Assembly (NCBI RefSeq): GCF_033807715.1 | Contig: NC_084599.1 | Span: 6,004,125-6,068,124 of the forward strand | Reading direction: 5' to 3' | Source: Cololabis saira | Lineage: Eukaryota; Chordata; Actinopteri; Beloniformes; Belonidae | DNA length: 64,000 nucleotides | In this document: positions 37,881 through 50,197 of the stretch, one piece after another | Layout of the letters: each line of letters opens with the position of its first letter | How positions within the stretch are numbered: the stretch's first letter is position 1 | Position numbers and translations under genes: made by a program | Notes under the pieces: generated by a model | The model's input: the letters and a program-made list of their open reading frames with translations, nothing else | The model's database searches: none | Told to the model about the DNA's origin: nothing

Positions 37881-37910
37881 CAAGTGACCCGCTGCCAGAG
37901 CCAAAAATAA
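37881..37910 (-). promoter_or_regulatory. smyd1: Candidate muscle-type E-box and A/T-rich MEF2/CArG-like site
   Basis: On the minus strand CACTTG (37881-37886) is a CANNTG E-box and TTATTTTTGG (37901-37910) matches MEF2-like or half-CArG patterns with one or two mismatches. They sit 110-140 bases upstream of the smyd1 ATG at 37772. SMYD1 is regulated by MEF2 and myogenic factors in vertebrates. No start site evidence exists here, and matches this short are expected by chance. Confidence 0.3.
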
Positions 37911-37978
37911 TCATGCCCCCTCTTGGGCTTGCGTCACCTTCCCAGTGACAAGGTGAGTACAGTACACTGATACAAATA

Positions 37979-38592
37979 CACTGAAAAAAAAGCGCATGTA
38001 AATATAACATATTTAAATCTGTGATATTAACAATTAAAAATGAAGTTTGTTGCTTTACATGAATACATCTAGTTTTGAACTTAATCTGCATTTGTTCTAA
38101 AAACAAGACATTGTGCATTTCTTTCCTTAACAAGCAGTATTTATGTAATTCCAGGCAATCTTTTCATTTACACACAAACAACAAGCAATGATCTTGTTGC
38201 ATTTACTTTTCTTTTAACAATTTTAATCTATTGGGCAGATTGACCAACGTTTAGATGAAACATGCTTTATTTGTTTAAGTAAAACACCACAGTAAAAAAT
38301 ATCACAGTAGAAAACATCTTGCTTGATCTACTTAAGGCAACTTTTGCATGAGATTATTATGTAGACCAAGAAAGACTAGTCTTTGTATAAACTACTTAAT
38401 TTTATGTATGTAAATAATACATTTTGCAAGTACAGCTTAATTGTGTTAAGTTTACTTTATTTATCAAAATTAAGTTGACTTTAAAAAGAAAAAAAAGAAA
38501 ATTAAAATAAAAAAAATAAATAAAAAATTAATTTGACTTTGCGCATGGAAATATGTTATATTTCCATGCGCTTAGATGTATTTTTTTCAGTG
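37979..38592. mobile_element. TA-flanked MITE upstream of smyd1
   Basis: The ends CACTGAAAAAAAAGCGCATG and the complement of CACTGAAAAAAATACATC are inverted, with TA on both sides (37977-37978 and 38593-38594). The right end also has an inner hairpin, GCGCATGGAAATAT and its complement, at 38543-38573. No coding region was found. Confidence 0.75.
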
Positions 38593-38781
38593 TACAGGAA
38601 GAGCAGAGGGAGGGAGCGTGGGCGGGGTGTGTTGGTGAGGTAAGAAGCAGCCTGTGGTGCCGCGGTGGGAGTCGTGAGTCGTGACCCTTGTTTGGGTCGG
38701 ATCCTGCAGAGATATTTTGGTCCCGAGCAGCTGTGGCCGTCCATCAGAGAGAGGGACACGGCAGGAAATGGAGGCAGTGGT

Positions 38782-38782
<1 letters not shown>

Positions 38783-38861
<79 letters not shown>
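38783..38861. repeat. (CT)n microsatellite
   Basis: A nearly pure CT dinucleotide run. The open frames through it are artefacts. Confidence 0.97.
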
Positions 38862-38864
<3 letters not shown>

Positions 38865-39005
38865 CAACATCAGTAGAGGAGGGACGATTATATTATCGCT
38901 TGTATTTATTGAGTAAACATTTGATTTGAAGATTTTATTTCGAACATGCATTAAAAAGCGTTAAAAAAAGTGAAAAAAAACAGAATACAAATATACACCT
39001 ACGCA

Positions 39006-39761
39006 CAGTACTGGAGTTGAGGGGGGATGAGGGGGAAGGCATCCCCCCTGAAATAAAAACGGTCCAAATCATCCCCCCTGTAAAACTGACATCCCTCCTT
39101 TCCATCCCTTATGTCATTTCATCAATGAATGTGGTTTTACTGCTATTTCAACATTTAGAGTCATCACCAGAAAAATAACACCAGAAAAATAACTTATTTG
39201 ACAATTTTCACCTGTTTCAAGTAAACTTTCACTTGAAATAAGTAGGAAAATCTGCCAGTGGGACAAGATTTATCTTCTCATTACAAGCAAAACAATCTTG
39301 TTCCACTGGCAGATTTTTCTACTTATTTCAAGTGAAAATCTACTTGAAACAGGAGAAAATTGTTGTTTTTTCCAGTGATGAGTCTTGTTTTAAGTGTAAT
39401 GAGATTTATTTTACTAAAATGAGACATTTTAACTAGAAATAAGACAAATATTCTTGTTAAGAGTTTTTGCAGTGATCCATTTTACTTATCCTGTGAAGGA
39501 CAGAGTCATATTGAAAAGTTCAGAAAAGTGTTTTTTATTGTTGTGTTTTGATGTATTTGATGTAAGCCCAGTGGATATTTAAAGCTTACAGAAGGCTGCA
39601 TTTAACTGCTGCTATGTCATTCCTGCAGTATTTCTGCAGGTGTTTTGGTTACTGCTATTATTTGTAATATATTATATTATTTGTAATCAGCACAAATTAT
39701 CTGTCCCCATATGATAAAATCCACCATCCCCCCTGATTTTTTTTATACAACTCGAGTACTA
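39006..39761. mobile_element. hAT-like CAGTACT MITE, copy 2
   Basis: The ends CAGTACTGGAGTTG and a complement ending in GAGTACT match copy 1. The flanks TACGCA (39000-39005 and 39764-39769) agree in 6 of 8 positions of the expected target duplication. It carries the same inner inverted repeat and a small duplication (ACCAGAAAAATAAC). Confidence 0.88.
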
Positions 39762-39993
39762 TGTACGCATATATACATACATAAATACACATACACACGG
39801 ATGTAATTAAATACGAGAAATTTCTTAGTCGAAAGCTCCAGTGACTATAAAAATCTTTAAAAAAAAACAACCCTCATTTGAGTCATTTTGTAGTCTGGTT
39901 TGAAGTCTTTTAATCAAGAGCTCATGAGGTTGGAAGAGAACCGATCTGTGTTGAAGGAAAGATAACTACTGGCTATTGGGAAATGCATATAAT

Positions 39994-40050
39994 ACTTTTG
40001 GCCAACGACCCCCACCCGGCAGGGGGCCAGCCTGCCCGGAGAGACTTTTG
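39994..40050. repeat. 43-bp insert flanked by a 7-bp direct repeat
   Basis: ACTTTTG occurs at 39994-40000 and 40044-40050. The 43 bases between (40001-40043) are identical to 44069-44111, inside the GC-rich LINE 3' end copy. Confidence 0.8.
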
Positions 40051-40239
40051 TTAAAAATTGATTAAGTAGACATTAGATTATTGGGGTTTCAAATTTTTTA
40101 CTCAATTTAAAGAGCGTTAACATTAAATGTTGGATGCTGATATGTCATCATGAAATTTAAATTAGATGCAGTTGAACACAGCCTGAATTAAAGGAAGGAC
40201 GTTTGATTTGATTTGATTTTTGATTTGATTAGATTTTTG

Positions 40240-40535
<296 letters not shown>

Positions 40536-43205
40536 TGTTGTGGTTTGGTTTTTAAAGGACCCAAGTGCAGGGAGAGAGAGGGAGGCCAGAGGCAGGAGTT
40601 CTCAAAAACAAAAGGATTTAATCCAAAAAAGGCAAAACACAAGGCGCTGCAGAGCAGGATAAACAAAAACCAGGAACAGGGAAAACCGACGAGGAGACAT
40701 GGAGGGAAGAACCAGTACGGACCGACAGGGAACCAAGGAATGACAAGACAAGATATACTGAGGGGATAACGAGACAAGACGAGACACAGGTGTGGACACA
40801 ATCAGGGCAGATGGGACACAGGCGGGGCAAGACAGAACTGAAAGTTACAAACACTGGGGGGAAGTGTCAAACCCTGACAGTACCCCCCCCTCAAGGGACA
40901 GATCCCAGATGTCCCCAGAGTCCTAACCCAGGGTGGGCGGAGGGGGCCTGGAGGAGGGCCCAGGCCACACATGGCCAAAGTTCCGGGGGCCGACCTCGGG
41001 ACCGGGCAGACCAGCGAGACCGCTCGGGGGGGCGTCCCCGAGGCCTAGGCCTGGGTCTTGGCGGGGGGCGTGACGGGGATTCTTGGCGTGGCTCGGGGAC
41101 TTGACAGGGCTCGGGAACCTGACGGGGCTCGGGAACCTGACGGGGCTCTGGGACCGCCTCAGGAACCGAGGGCTGCGGGACCGCCTCAGGAACCGAGGGC
41201 TGCGGGACCGCCTCAGGAACCGAGGGCTGCGGGACCGCCTCAGGAACCGAGGGCTGCGGGACCGCCTCAGGGACCGAGGGCTGCGGGACCGCCTCAGGCA
41301 CAGAGGGCTGCGGGACCGCCTCAGGCACAGAGGGCTGCGGGACCGCCTCAGGAACAGAGGGCTGCGGGACCGCCTCAGGATCCGGAGTCGGGGCTGACAG
41401 GAGGCGGGGAGCCGGAGTCGGGACTGACAGGATGCGGGGAACCGGAACAGGAGCAGACAGGATGCGGGGAACCGGAACAGGAGCAGACAGGATGCGGGGA
41501 ACCGGAACAGGAGCAGACAGGATGCGGGGAACCGGAACAGGAGCAGACAGGATGCGGGGAACCGGAACAGGAGCAGACAGGATGCGGGGAACCGGAACAG
41601 GAGCAGACAGGATGCGGGGAACCGGAACAGGAGCAGACAGGATGCGGGGAACCGGAACAGGAGCAGACAGGATGCGGGGAGCCGGCGTCGGGGGGCAGAG
41701 GATCCCCGGAGCTGCCCGAGTGGGGACCCGGGTCCGTGGCGCTGGCTGCGGGGGTACCCGGGTCCGAGGTGCTGGCTGCGGGGGTACCCGGGTCCGAGGT
41801 GCCGGCTGCGGGGGTACCCGGGTCCGAGGTGCCGGCTGCGGGGGTACCCGGGTCCGAGGTGCCGGCTGCGGGGGTACCCGGGTCCGAGGTGCCGGCTGCG
41901 GGGGTACCCGGGTCCGAGGTGCTGGCCCCCCCTCAAGGGACAGATCCCAGATGTCCCCACAGTCCACATCCAGGGCGGGCTGGGGGGGAACACGGGTCCT
42001 CGGAGCTGGCTGAGGGGGGGCACGGGTCCTAGGAGCTGGCTGAGGGGGGGCACGGGTCCTCGGAGCTGGCTGAGGGGGGGCACGGGTCCTCGGAGCTGGC
42101 TGAGGGGGGGCACGGGTCCTCGGAGCTGGAGCAGGAACAGGGGTCGATGCGTCCAGGACCACCGCTAGAGCAGGAACAGGGAGCGATGCGTCCAGGACCA
42201 CCGCTAGAGCAGGAACAGGGAGCGATGCGTCCAGGACCACCGCTAGAGCAGGAACAGGGAGCGATGCGTCCAGGACCACCGCTGGAGCAGGAACGGGGGT
42301 GGCGATGCGTCCAGGACCACCGCTGGAGCAGGAACAGGGGGCGATGCATCCAGGACCACCGCTGGAGCAGGAACAGGGGGCGATGCATCCAGGACCACCG
42401 CTGGAGCAGGAACAGGGGGCGATGCGTCCAGGACCACCGCTGGAGCAGGAACAGGGGGCGATGCGTCCAGGACCACCGCTGGAGCAGGAACAGGGGGCGA
42501 TTCGTCCAGGACCACCGCTGGAGCAGGAACAGGCTGGGGCTGGCGCTGGCGCCGTCGCTTCCCCTGGGGCTGAGAACCCCCGGGCCCGCCTCGAGCCAGG
42601 CGTGTTCCCCAGAAGGGGGGAACAGGCTGGAATGCGTCCAGGACCACCTCGGGAACAGGAAGAGGTGCGTCCAGGGCCCCCACCGGAACAGGCTGGGGCT
42701 GGCGCTGACGCCGTCGCTTCCCCTGGGGCTGAGAACCCCCGGGCCCGCCTCGAGCCTGGCAGGTTCCCAGAAAGGGGTCCCCATTTTTCTCTGCCTCTCG
42801 GCGGAAGAACTCAAAAAGAGTAATATACTCTCCCGCTGGGTCCATGTTGGTCGGTCCGTTCGGTTGTGGTATGGTTTTTAAAGGACCCAAGTGCAGGGAG
42901 AGAGAGGGAGGCCAGAGGCAGGAGTTCTCAAAAACAAAAGGATTTAATCCAAAAAAGGCAAAACACAAGGCGCTGCAGAGCAGGATAAACAAAAACCAGG
43001 AACAGGGAAAACCGACGAGGAGACATGGAGGGAAGAACCAGTACGGACCGACAGGGAACCAAGGAATGACAAGACAAGATATACTGAGGGGATAACGAGA
43101 CAAGACGAGACACAGGTGTGGACACAATCAGGGCAGATGGGACACAGGCGGGGCAAGACAGAACTGAAAGTTACAAACACTGGGGGGAAGTGTCAAACCC
43201 TGACA
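40536..43205 (-). mobile_element. Non-autonomous LTR retrotransposon with proline-repeat ORF
   Basis: Two direct 344-bp repeats (40536-40879 and 42862-43205) appear identical except near positions 1-10, so they are LTRs of a recent insertion. The 5-bp direct repeat AAGAC is at 40531-40535 and 43206-43210. Minus orientation is shown by a G-rich polypurine tract on the minus strand next to the 3' LTR (40881-40892) and by a gag-like start right after the 5' LTR. No reverse transcriptase, protease or integrase is present, so it must use another element's enzymes. It is inserted in the repeat at 40240-40535. Confidence 0.92.
40891..42845 (-). CDS. Proline-rich repeat ORF of the LTR element (one frameshift)
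   Basis: The frame starts at ATG 42845 with [19 protein letters not shown], the usual start of fish gypsy Gag, then runs straight into tandem repeats. First comes a 39-bp unit encoding [13 protein letters not shown] (42145-42540). Then follow 30-bp units encoding [20 protein letters not shown] (41745-42130), a 30-bp unit encoding [10 protein letters not shown] (41425-41690) and a 27-bp unit encoding PEAVPQPSV (41147-41380), and a basic GRPPERS/GRPPEL tail with the stop at 40891. A 2-base change near 42298 shifts the frame once, leaving about 650 codons in two pieces. There is no zinc knuckle or enzyme domain. Whether a protein is made is unknown, and it may be a decayed gag region expanded by slippage. 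Confidence 0.65.
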
Positions 43206-43210
43206 AAGAC

Positions 43211-43727
43211 GAGTTTCTTTTTTTTTTTTTTTTTTTCCTTTGTCTGCACACATATTAATGATTGATACCATGACGGTAGAAACCAAAAGTATATATATGT
43301 GCATTATTACTATATTTAATATATATACATATATATACGCATACATATGCGTACACATACATAAATATACACATACAAACCCAGTGATTTTTTTTTTTTT
43401 GTGGGGGGGGTAGATCCACATCCACTGCCAATCCAGGAAGCAGGAACACACGGAAACACACGTCAAGCACTGGAAATCTGCAACAAAAAATCACAAACAA
43501 AACACGAAACCGGCACGGAGCCAACCAAAACAATAGCAATCGACCTAAATCTTGAGATCTGATCGCCGTCTGAGCTAAGCTATCGCTACCGCTACCTAAA
43601 CCCAAAAACTAGAGAGCCAGCATGCAGGTGAACAAGCCAGTGAGTATGTCTATGTGTGTGTGTGTGTGTATGTATATGATCATGTGTGTGTGTGTGTGTG
43701 TGTGTGTATATGCATGTGACTAAGTGA

Positions 43728-43785
<58 letters not shown>

Positions 43786-44305
43786 AACCAAACAAAGTTC
43801 CACCTGAAGTGTAGCTATAGTGGGGGAGGGGGGGGAGCAACCCCGCCACCCGCGAGACCAGAGGCCGACACGGAAGAGCCCGGAACCCAGGCCACCGGCA
43901 ACCCCACAGAGGGGAGAAGTAGGAGGGAGGCAACCCACCGCCTGCGAGGCCCCCCCCACGGCACGGGAAGAAGCAGCCAGGGACCCCGCGGCGGCGGACC
44001 GCGTACCAGGCAATCCCCGGCCACCCGGTCCGGGCTGGACACGCGGCCAGGAGGCCCTCACCCTTCAGGCCAACGACCCCCACCCGGCAGGGGGCCAGCC
44101 TGCCCGGAGAGACAGAGCCGCCCCGGCCGCCGACGCGGGCAGGCGCACCCGCACCCCACGAAAGTGGCCCTCCAAGACCAGAGGGGCGCCCCGCCTCAGA
44201 GGCAGCGGGGGGGACCGGAGACGGGCCCGGAGAGAGGGAACCCCCCAACAGGGCGACACCCGTGCAGGCCCGACAACGGAGGGCCCCAGACCCAGGCATC
44301 CCATT
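43211..44305 (-). mobile_element. LINE 3' end copy, minus strand
   Basis: Reverse complement of 9143-10140: a T run at 43217-43238 (poly-A tail), then the same unique blocks, (GT)n tracts at 43690-43780, and a GC-rich part to about 44305. It is longer at the 5' end than the copy at 9143. It abuts the LTR element's right flank. I found no target duplication. Confidence 0.82.
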
Positions 44306-44394
44306 CATTCATCCATTCAACTATCCGATATCTATACTAATAATAATATGATCTACTATACATAATAATAATAATAATAATAATAATAATGGAG

Positions 44395-46102
44395 ACCTGT
44401 TTAAATTGAACTTTAAGCCAGCCCTGCAAAAGGCTAAACAGGACCTGGCGCGTTGGTCGACGTTACCCCTGTCGTTGGCCGGCAGGGTTAACTCAGTCAA
44501 GATGACAATTATGCCTAGGTTCCTATTTTTATTTCAAACTGTGCCCGTTTTCATACCAAAATCCTTTTTCAAAGAGCTAGACAAATACATCTCAACCTTT
44601 ATTTGGAATAAGACCACACCGCGTATTAGAAGGTCATTCTTAGAGAGACGGAAGGAGGATGGGGGTTTAGCACTACCAAATTTTCTACAATACTACTGGG
44701 CGGCAAACATTCATAAACTGACATATTGGATGGCTGCATCATATGGGGGTGGGAGGATGGTATGGGTTGACATGGAACAACACTCCGCTCATCCTGTGTC
44801 GTTGTCTTCTCTGATCTGTGCTCCACTTCCACTCAGTAAAAAACGCCGCACGAATAACCCTTTAGTGAGTGGCTCACTCCGTATCTGGACGCAGTTTAGG
44901 ACGCACTTCAGATATAGGGAAGCTCTATCTTGTCTCCCGTTAATATCTAATGCCCTTTTCCCACCTTCACTTATGGACACGGCGTTCCAATTATGGGCTA
45001 GGAAGGGGTTAAAGCGGGTGAGGGATATGTTTAAAGATGGGTCACTTATGTCCTTTGATCAACTGATAGAGGAATATGACATTCCTCGCTCACATTTTTT
45101 CAGGTACTTACAAGCACGGGATTTTGTTAAGAAATATGTTGCTACATTTCCCCTACTCCATGCTGATGGTTGGCTTGATGAGTGGTTGGAGCTAGACCCG
45201 CATCAAAAAGGGCTGGTGAGCATGCTTTATAGTGAGATTCAGGAGATGGCATCCCCATCTCTGGATCGTATCAGGGAGTCGTGGAGTGAGGATATGGGGA
45301 TTGAGATTCCGGACGATTCTTGGCAATTGGCAATTAAACGAATTAATTCATCCTCTGTTTGTATCAGGCACGGGCTGATCAATTCAAAGTGCTCCATAGA
45401 CTACATTTCTCCAAAAGTAGATTGGCCGAAATTTACCCAGATGTGGATCCAAATTGTTACAGATGCCACCAGGCTCCAGCCACTCTCAACCATATGTTCT
45501 GGTCATGTCCATCATTATCACAATTCTGGTGTTCCGTTTTTGAGACCTTCTCCTACATCTGTAGCAAGGAGATCAGCCCTTGCCCCTTTGTTGCTGTGTT
45601 TGGAGTGGTCCCTGGTGAAATAACAGTATCTGTCCCCCAATCTGATGCTATAGCTTTCTCCTCCCTGTTGGCCCGACGCCTAATTCTGTTCAACTGGAAA
45701 TCAGCGGTTCCCCCGTCACATCGAAGATGGGTCGGTGACGTAATGGCTCACCTAAAATTGGAGAGGATCAAATATTCCACCAGGGGCTCAATCCAGAAGT
45801 TTTATAAAGTTTGGCAGCCGTTTCTGGATTATTTCAGTTACAAATTCCAGGCTGAAGGGGCTCAAGTGTGAGTTACCATTCTCGTAAATTCAACCAATTC
45901 GGTATGACAAATGTAGATCTGCTTAAGCGCAACGCAACATGAAAATATTATTTTTTATTTTTATTTTATTTTTATTGTCTGTCTGTCGTCTAGTACCTTT
46001 TATTTTATTTTTAATGGATTTCAAGGGTTTTACTGTATTGTCCATTTGTAGTCTTGTTTGTATGTATGTTTTTGCTTTATTGAAAAAACTAATAAAAACA
46101 AT

Positions 46103-46146
<44 letters not shown>

Positions 46147-46147
46147 T
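44395..46147 (+). pseudogene. Tx1/L1-like LINE ORF2 C-terminal part, one frameshift
   Basis: Frame 1 runs from 44406 to about 45360 (LARWSTLPLSLAGRVNSVKM, then KEDGGLALPNFLQYYWAANI). Frame 2 continues (ARADQFKVLHRLHFSKSRL, CYRCHQAPATLNHMFWSCP) to the stop at 45869-45871. It parallels 8960-11382 of the larger LINE but without the nested insert. The shift is at about 45360-45370. The 3' untranslated part ends in (TAA)n at 46110-46147. The 5' end is truncated next to a second (AAT)n at 44370-44392. Confidence 0.85.
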
Positions 46148-46930
46148 CATTTTATTTGGAGGCGCCTTTCACGACACCCAAGGTCACCTTACAGAATAAA
46201 AACACAAGAAATACAATTAAAAATACAATAAACATCCATACAAGCAACAAGACAAATAATATAACAGTAGACAAACAAACTGGTGGGAAGTAGTGCGTGA
46301 TGTCCGGTTATAGTGAATGGGCAAGTTTGAACAGGTGGGTTTTGAGTTGTGTTTTGAATGTGGTGATGGAGTGTATTTGTTTTATGTGTGGGGGGAGGGA
46401 GTTCCAGAGTCTGGGTGCCGAGCAGCTGAAAGCTCGGGCACCCATGGTGCTAAGGTGTGAGGTGGGAGTGTAAAGGAGTCCAGCAGAGGTTGAGCGGAGG
46501 GTGCGGGAGGGGGTGTAATCTTGCAATAGGTCACAGAGGTAAGTGGGGGCTAGGTTGTGAAGGGCTTTGTTGGTGAGGAGGAGGTTTTTGTAAATGATAC
46601 GGTATTGGACTGGGAGCCAGTGGAGTTGGATGAGGACGGGGGTGATGTGATCAGATGACTTGGTGCGGGTGATGATCCGGGCGGCCGAGTTCTGTATGAG
46701 TTGCAGTTTGTCGGTGAGTTTGGTTGGGAGGCCAGTGAGGAGGGCGTTGCAGTAATCAATACGGGATGTGATGAATGAGTGGACCAGGATTTCTGTGCTG
46801 GATTGGGACAGTGCTGGACGGAGTCTGGAGATGTTGCGGAGGTGAAAGAATGCAGTCCGGGTGATGTTGTGAATGTGAGGTGCAAATGAAAGTGTGCTGT
46901 CCAAAATGACGCCGAGGCTCTTGACTTGGG
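46148..46930 (-). mobile_element. L2-type LINE, 5'-truncated 3' end
   Basis: It ends with the usual GGCGCCTCCAAATAAAATGA (minus strand) joined to (ATT)n at 46105-46147. It carries the ORF2 C-terminal coding region at 46308-46904. The 5' boundary lies near 46930. Confidence 0.88.
46308..46904 (-). pseudogene. L2 LINE ORF2 C-terminal domain
   Basis: The frame reads [40 protein letters not shown] and [18 protein letters not shown], ending [11 protein letters not shown] and stop at 46308. This is the conserved end of fish L2/CR1-group ORF2. It is uninterrupted for 198 codons but truncated at the N-terminus, so the reverse transcriptase core is absent. Confidence 0.88.
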
Positions 46931-46934
46931 GGGA

Positions 46935-46946
46935 AAAGGGTACCGG

Positions 46947-46987
<41 letters not shown>

Positions 46988-48700
46988 CATCTTTGTATAA
47001 TATAATATTGATAAATTATTACGTTTTGATGTCCTGCCAATGGAGGCCCAAATCCTCCATGGCAGGACCCTTCCATACCGCATTCTCACCGACACAGACA
47101 CACAATCACGCACCGTTTCCCCCTCCCCGGGGGGTCCAGCTCCGCCAGAAGGCACCCCAGGCTGCACGGCGAGCCCCGCCAGGCCCGGGTATCCCGACCC
47201 ACCTATCCCAGGCCGGTGAGGGAACGCGGGTGATGTGGGACCCCCTCCCGCCCCTGGTGTTGAGTGCATGTGATTAATGCCATAAAAACAGGGAGGGGGG
47301 AGGGCCAAGTATCGATTTGACACCGACCCCCCCCCTCCCGAACTACGTGTCCTTGTCCAATGTATTTATTAAGTGTTGAATGTGCAGTGTCTATTTTGCT
47401 GTTAAAACCGTGAGGCGGGGAGTGCCGGGCCACGCGGGACAGTGCCCCCCACGACCCGGACCCCCCGCCCTTCGCCTATGTGCATATGAATCGTGTAGGG
47501 GGGGAAGGAGGGGGAGCGGAGGCCGAAGCCAGGAAGCAGGACCAGCAAAGCCGGCCCTGATAAGACACCCGCGTCCCCCCCACGGCCATCCAGTAGACGG
47601 GGGCCGGCCCTCCGAGCCGGGCCAGGGCCCCACCGTACCTCCACGGGCGCCCCCGGCGCCGCCGGAGCCCCCAGACGGAGGGGGAAACGGTCCAACATCC
47701 TCCCATTCATACTGACAACATAAGACATAGATACCTGGGAATGGTGCCACCCCGCCGCTGCGCCCGCCCGTGCACCCCCCGGTCAGGGGAGGCCCGATCC
47801 CCGGACCCGGCCCCACCCCCCCCCCGAGGCCACCCCGGCGGACACCCCAAGGGTCACGGAGTCCCCACATCCGCAGGGGCACTTGGCCCCTGCCCAGCGA
47901 CGGAGGACCAAGGCAGCAATGCCCCCCCAGCGCAGACAGCCACCCCCCACCCAGGCAGGGCCGGGCCCACCGAGTGGGACCCCCACGTCCACGGCCCAGC
48001 CCCCCCCGGGAGACCTGGAGACACCCAAGCCACAGCCCCCCGCCCGAGCCCCCCCAGCCACCCCCCCCCATCGCTATGAGGCAACCCCCCCCACAGGCCC
48101 CCAAGGCCCCCACCGGCCAGGGACAGGGCCCCGCGGCCCCCCCCACCGCCCCCCAGGGGCCACCGGAGGCCCGCGCCCCAGACCCCCCAAGCCGACCCCC
48201 AACCCCAAGGGCTACGAGATCACCACCCCCCCGCCCCCACTAGGTAACGAAGCCAATAATCGGGGACCACAGAGAGTGCAATTCAGCCGAATGTTGTTCA
48301 GTGGAATCAGACATTATCTCACTACTAATATGATCTGATAAAAGATTCCTAAAATGGTTGATACATAAACTGGATTTTTGTTTCCAATTTACTAGAATGG
48401 TTTTCTTTGCGATACATAAGGCAGTGAGAACCCGGTGTGTCCAATTAGGATCTATTTGAGTGTCTCCCAGGTGACCTAATATACATACCGTGGGGCACAC
48501 TGGGATTCTGTGGTTGATCCATGTGGATAAATCCTCACAAATCTCCTTCCAGAACCTCTGTACCGGTGTACAGAACCATAAAGCATGCATATAATTATCT
48601 GGAGTGTTCTCTGTGCACTGTGAACAGATATTAGAGGTGACAAAGCCCATCTGGAACATCCTTTGTCCAGTATAATGTAATAAGACGAGTTTCAATAACT
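46935..48700 (-). mobile_element. Tx1-like LINE 3' end with GC-rich 3' untranslated region
   Basis: In minus orientation an ORF2 C-terminus (48695-48240) is followed by about 1.3 kb of extremely G-rich sequence and a (TTA)n tail at 46940-46985. This order shows what the GC-rich segments elsewhere are. Blocks near 47030-47440 match 61300-61735 in the other orientation. Confidence 0.82.
48240..48695 (-). pseudogene. Tx1-like LINE ORF2 C-terminal fragment
   Basis: The frame reads KLVLLHYTGQRMFQMGF, CSQCTENTPDNYMHALWFC (a Cys/His cluster) and AKKTILVNWKQKSSLCINHF, stopping at 48240. It resembles the fragment at 27360-27868. There is no internal stop, but the reverse transcriptase core is missing. 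Confidence 0.8.
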
Positions 48701-49146
48701 GTTCAATATAGTGATAAAATACTCAATTATATGTAAATACTGTATAAATATAGTCAAAGTCAAAGCAAATCAGGGCAAATAAAAGAAAACAAAACAAACG
48801 CCCAGCATTAAGTTGTGCTACTATATATGTATGTACTAATAGAAGTAATTATAATGCATAGTATTACATTATCATTACTTTACTATAATACTACAATATA
48901 ATAGAGAACAATAGACAGCAATGATATAACAATATACTTGAATAACTATATAAGAGTAGATATGCTATATATACACTGGTTCATATATTTACCTCCAATT
49001 ATATACATAACAATTACTCTAAATCTATATATCGACATATCTACATATAACTATAAATCAGTATATATTAATAGAGATATAGATACACAAATACTGTACG
49101 TATAATACAACTCAATATATCCATATACATACCTACATATAACATA
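48700..49146 (-). repeat. AT-rich dispersed repeat, copy C
   Basis: Reverse complement of 31621-32080 (blocks CAAAGCAAATCAGGGCAAA, TATATACACTGGTTCATAT, CATATACATACCTACATA). It is cut at its right side where the TIR element begins. Confidence 0.85.
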
Positions 49147-49466
49147 TCTATCCACCTTATTCCTACGCCCCATGAGGCTTTGCGTGAATTGTGGGAGCTA
49201 CTTCCGGTGCTGCCAGAACCGCGTTTGTTTACATGCTGAGTGAACGAGTTAACCCTCTTTCTCCGAGCGTTGGGGATATAAAACATGTGGAAACACCACC
49301 TGTCACAGCTCAAACGGGACAATATCATCTCACCTCTGCCTCCTGCTGTTGAGGGATGGGAGGACGACCTGAAGAAGTGAAGAAATGCTTAGAAGATGAG
49401 AAGTATCTCATTCTTCCCAATGGGCAAAGTGGATACTCCTCCAGGTGGGTAAATATTGTTACTTAT

Positions 49467-50197
49467 CAGTACTCGAGATGAGGGGGGATGAGATCCCCCC
49501 TGAAATAAAAACGGTCCAAATCATCCCTCCTTTCCATCCCTTATGTCATTTCATTAATGAATGTGGTTTTACTGCTATTTCAACATTTAGAGTCATCACC
49601 ATAACAATAACACCAGAAAAATAACTTATTTGACCATTTTCACCTGTTTCAAGTACATTTTCACCTGAAATAAGTAGAAAAATCTGCCAGTGGAACAAGA
49701 TTTATCTTCTTATTACAAGCAAAACAATCTTGTTCCACTGGCAGATTTTTGTACTTATTTTAAGTGAAAATCTACTTGAAACAGGTGAAAATTGTTGTTT
49801 TTTTCCAGTGAAGTCTTGTTTTAAGTGTAATGAGATTTCTTTACTAAAATGAGACATTTTAACTAGAAATAAGACAAATATTCTTGTTAAGATTGTGAGT
49901 TTTTGCAGTGATCCATGTTACTTATCCTGTGAAGGACAGAGTCATATTGATAAGTTCAGAAAAGTGTTTTTTATTGTTGTGTTTTGATGTATTTGATGTA
50001 AGCCCAGTGGATATTTAAAGCTTACAGAAGGCTGCATTTAACTGCTGCTATGTCATTCCTGCAGTATTTCTGCAGCTGTTTTGGTCACTGCTATTATTTG
50101 TAATATATTATATTATTTGTAATCAGCACAAATGATCTGTCCCCATATGATAAAATCCACCATCCCCCCTGATTCTTTTTTTACAATTCGAGTACTG
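49467..50197. mobile_element. hAT-like CAGTACT MITE, copy 3
   Basis: The ends CAGTACTCGAG and a complement ending in CGAGTACTG match the copies at 20535 and 39006, with a shorter left region. The 8-base flanks do not match each other, so the target duplication is lost or shifted. Confidence 0.82.

Noticed and set aside
41058..42881. Plus-strand ORFs (324, 244 and 193 aa) through the LTR element
   Set aside because: They are shadows of the minus-strand proline repeats, whose units are all multiples of three.
47391..48338. Gly/Pro-rich ORFs (up to 251 aa) on both strands
   Set aside because: They come from G/C-run composition of the LINE 3' untranslated region and no domain is visible.
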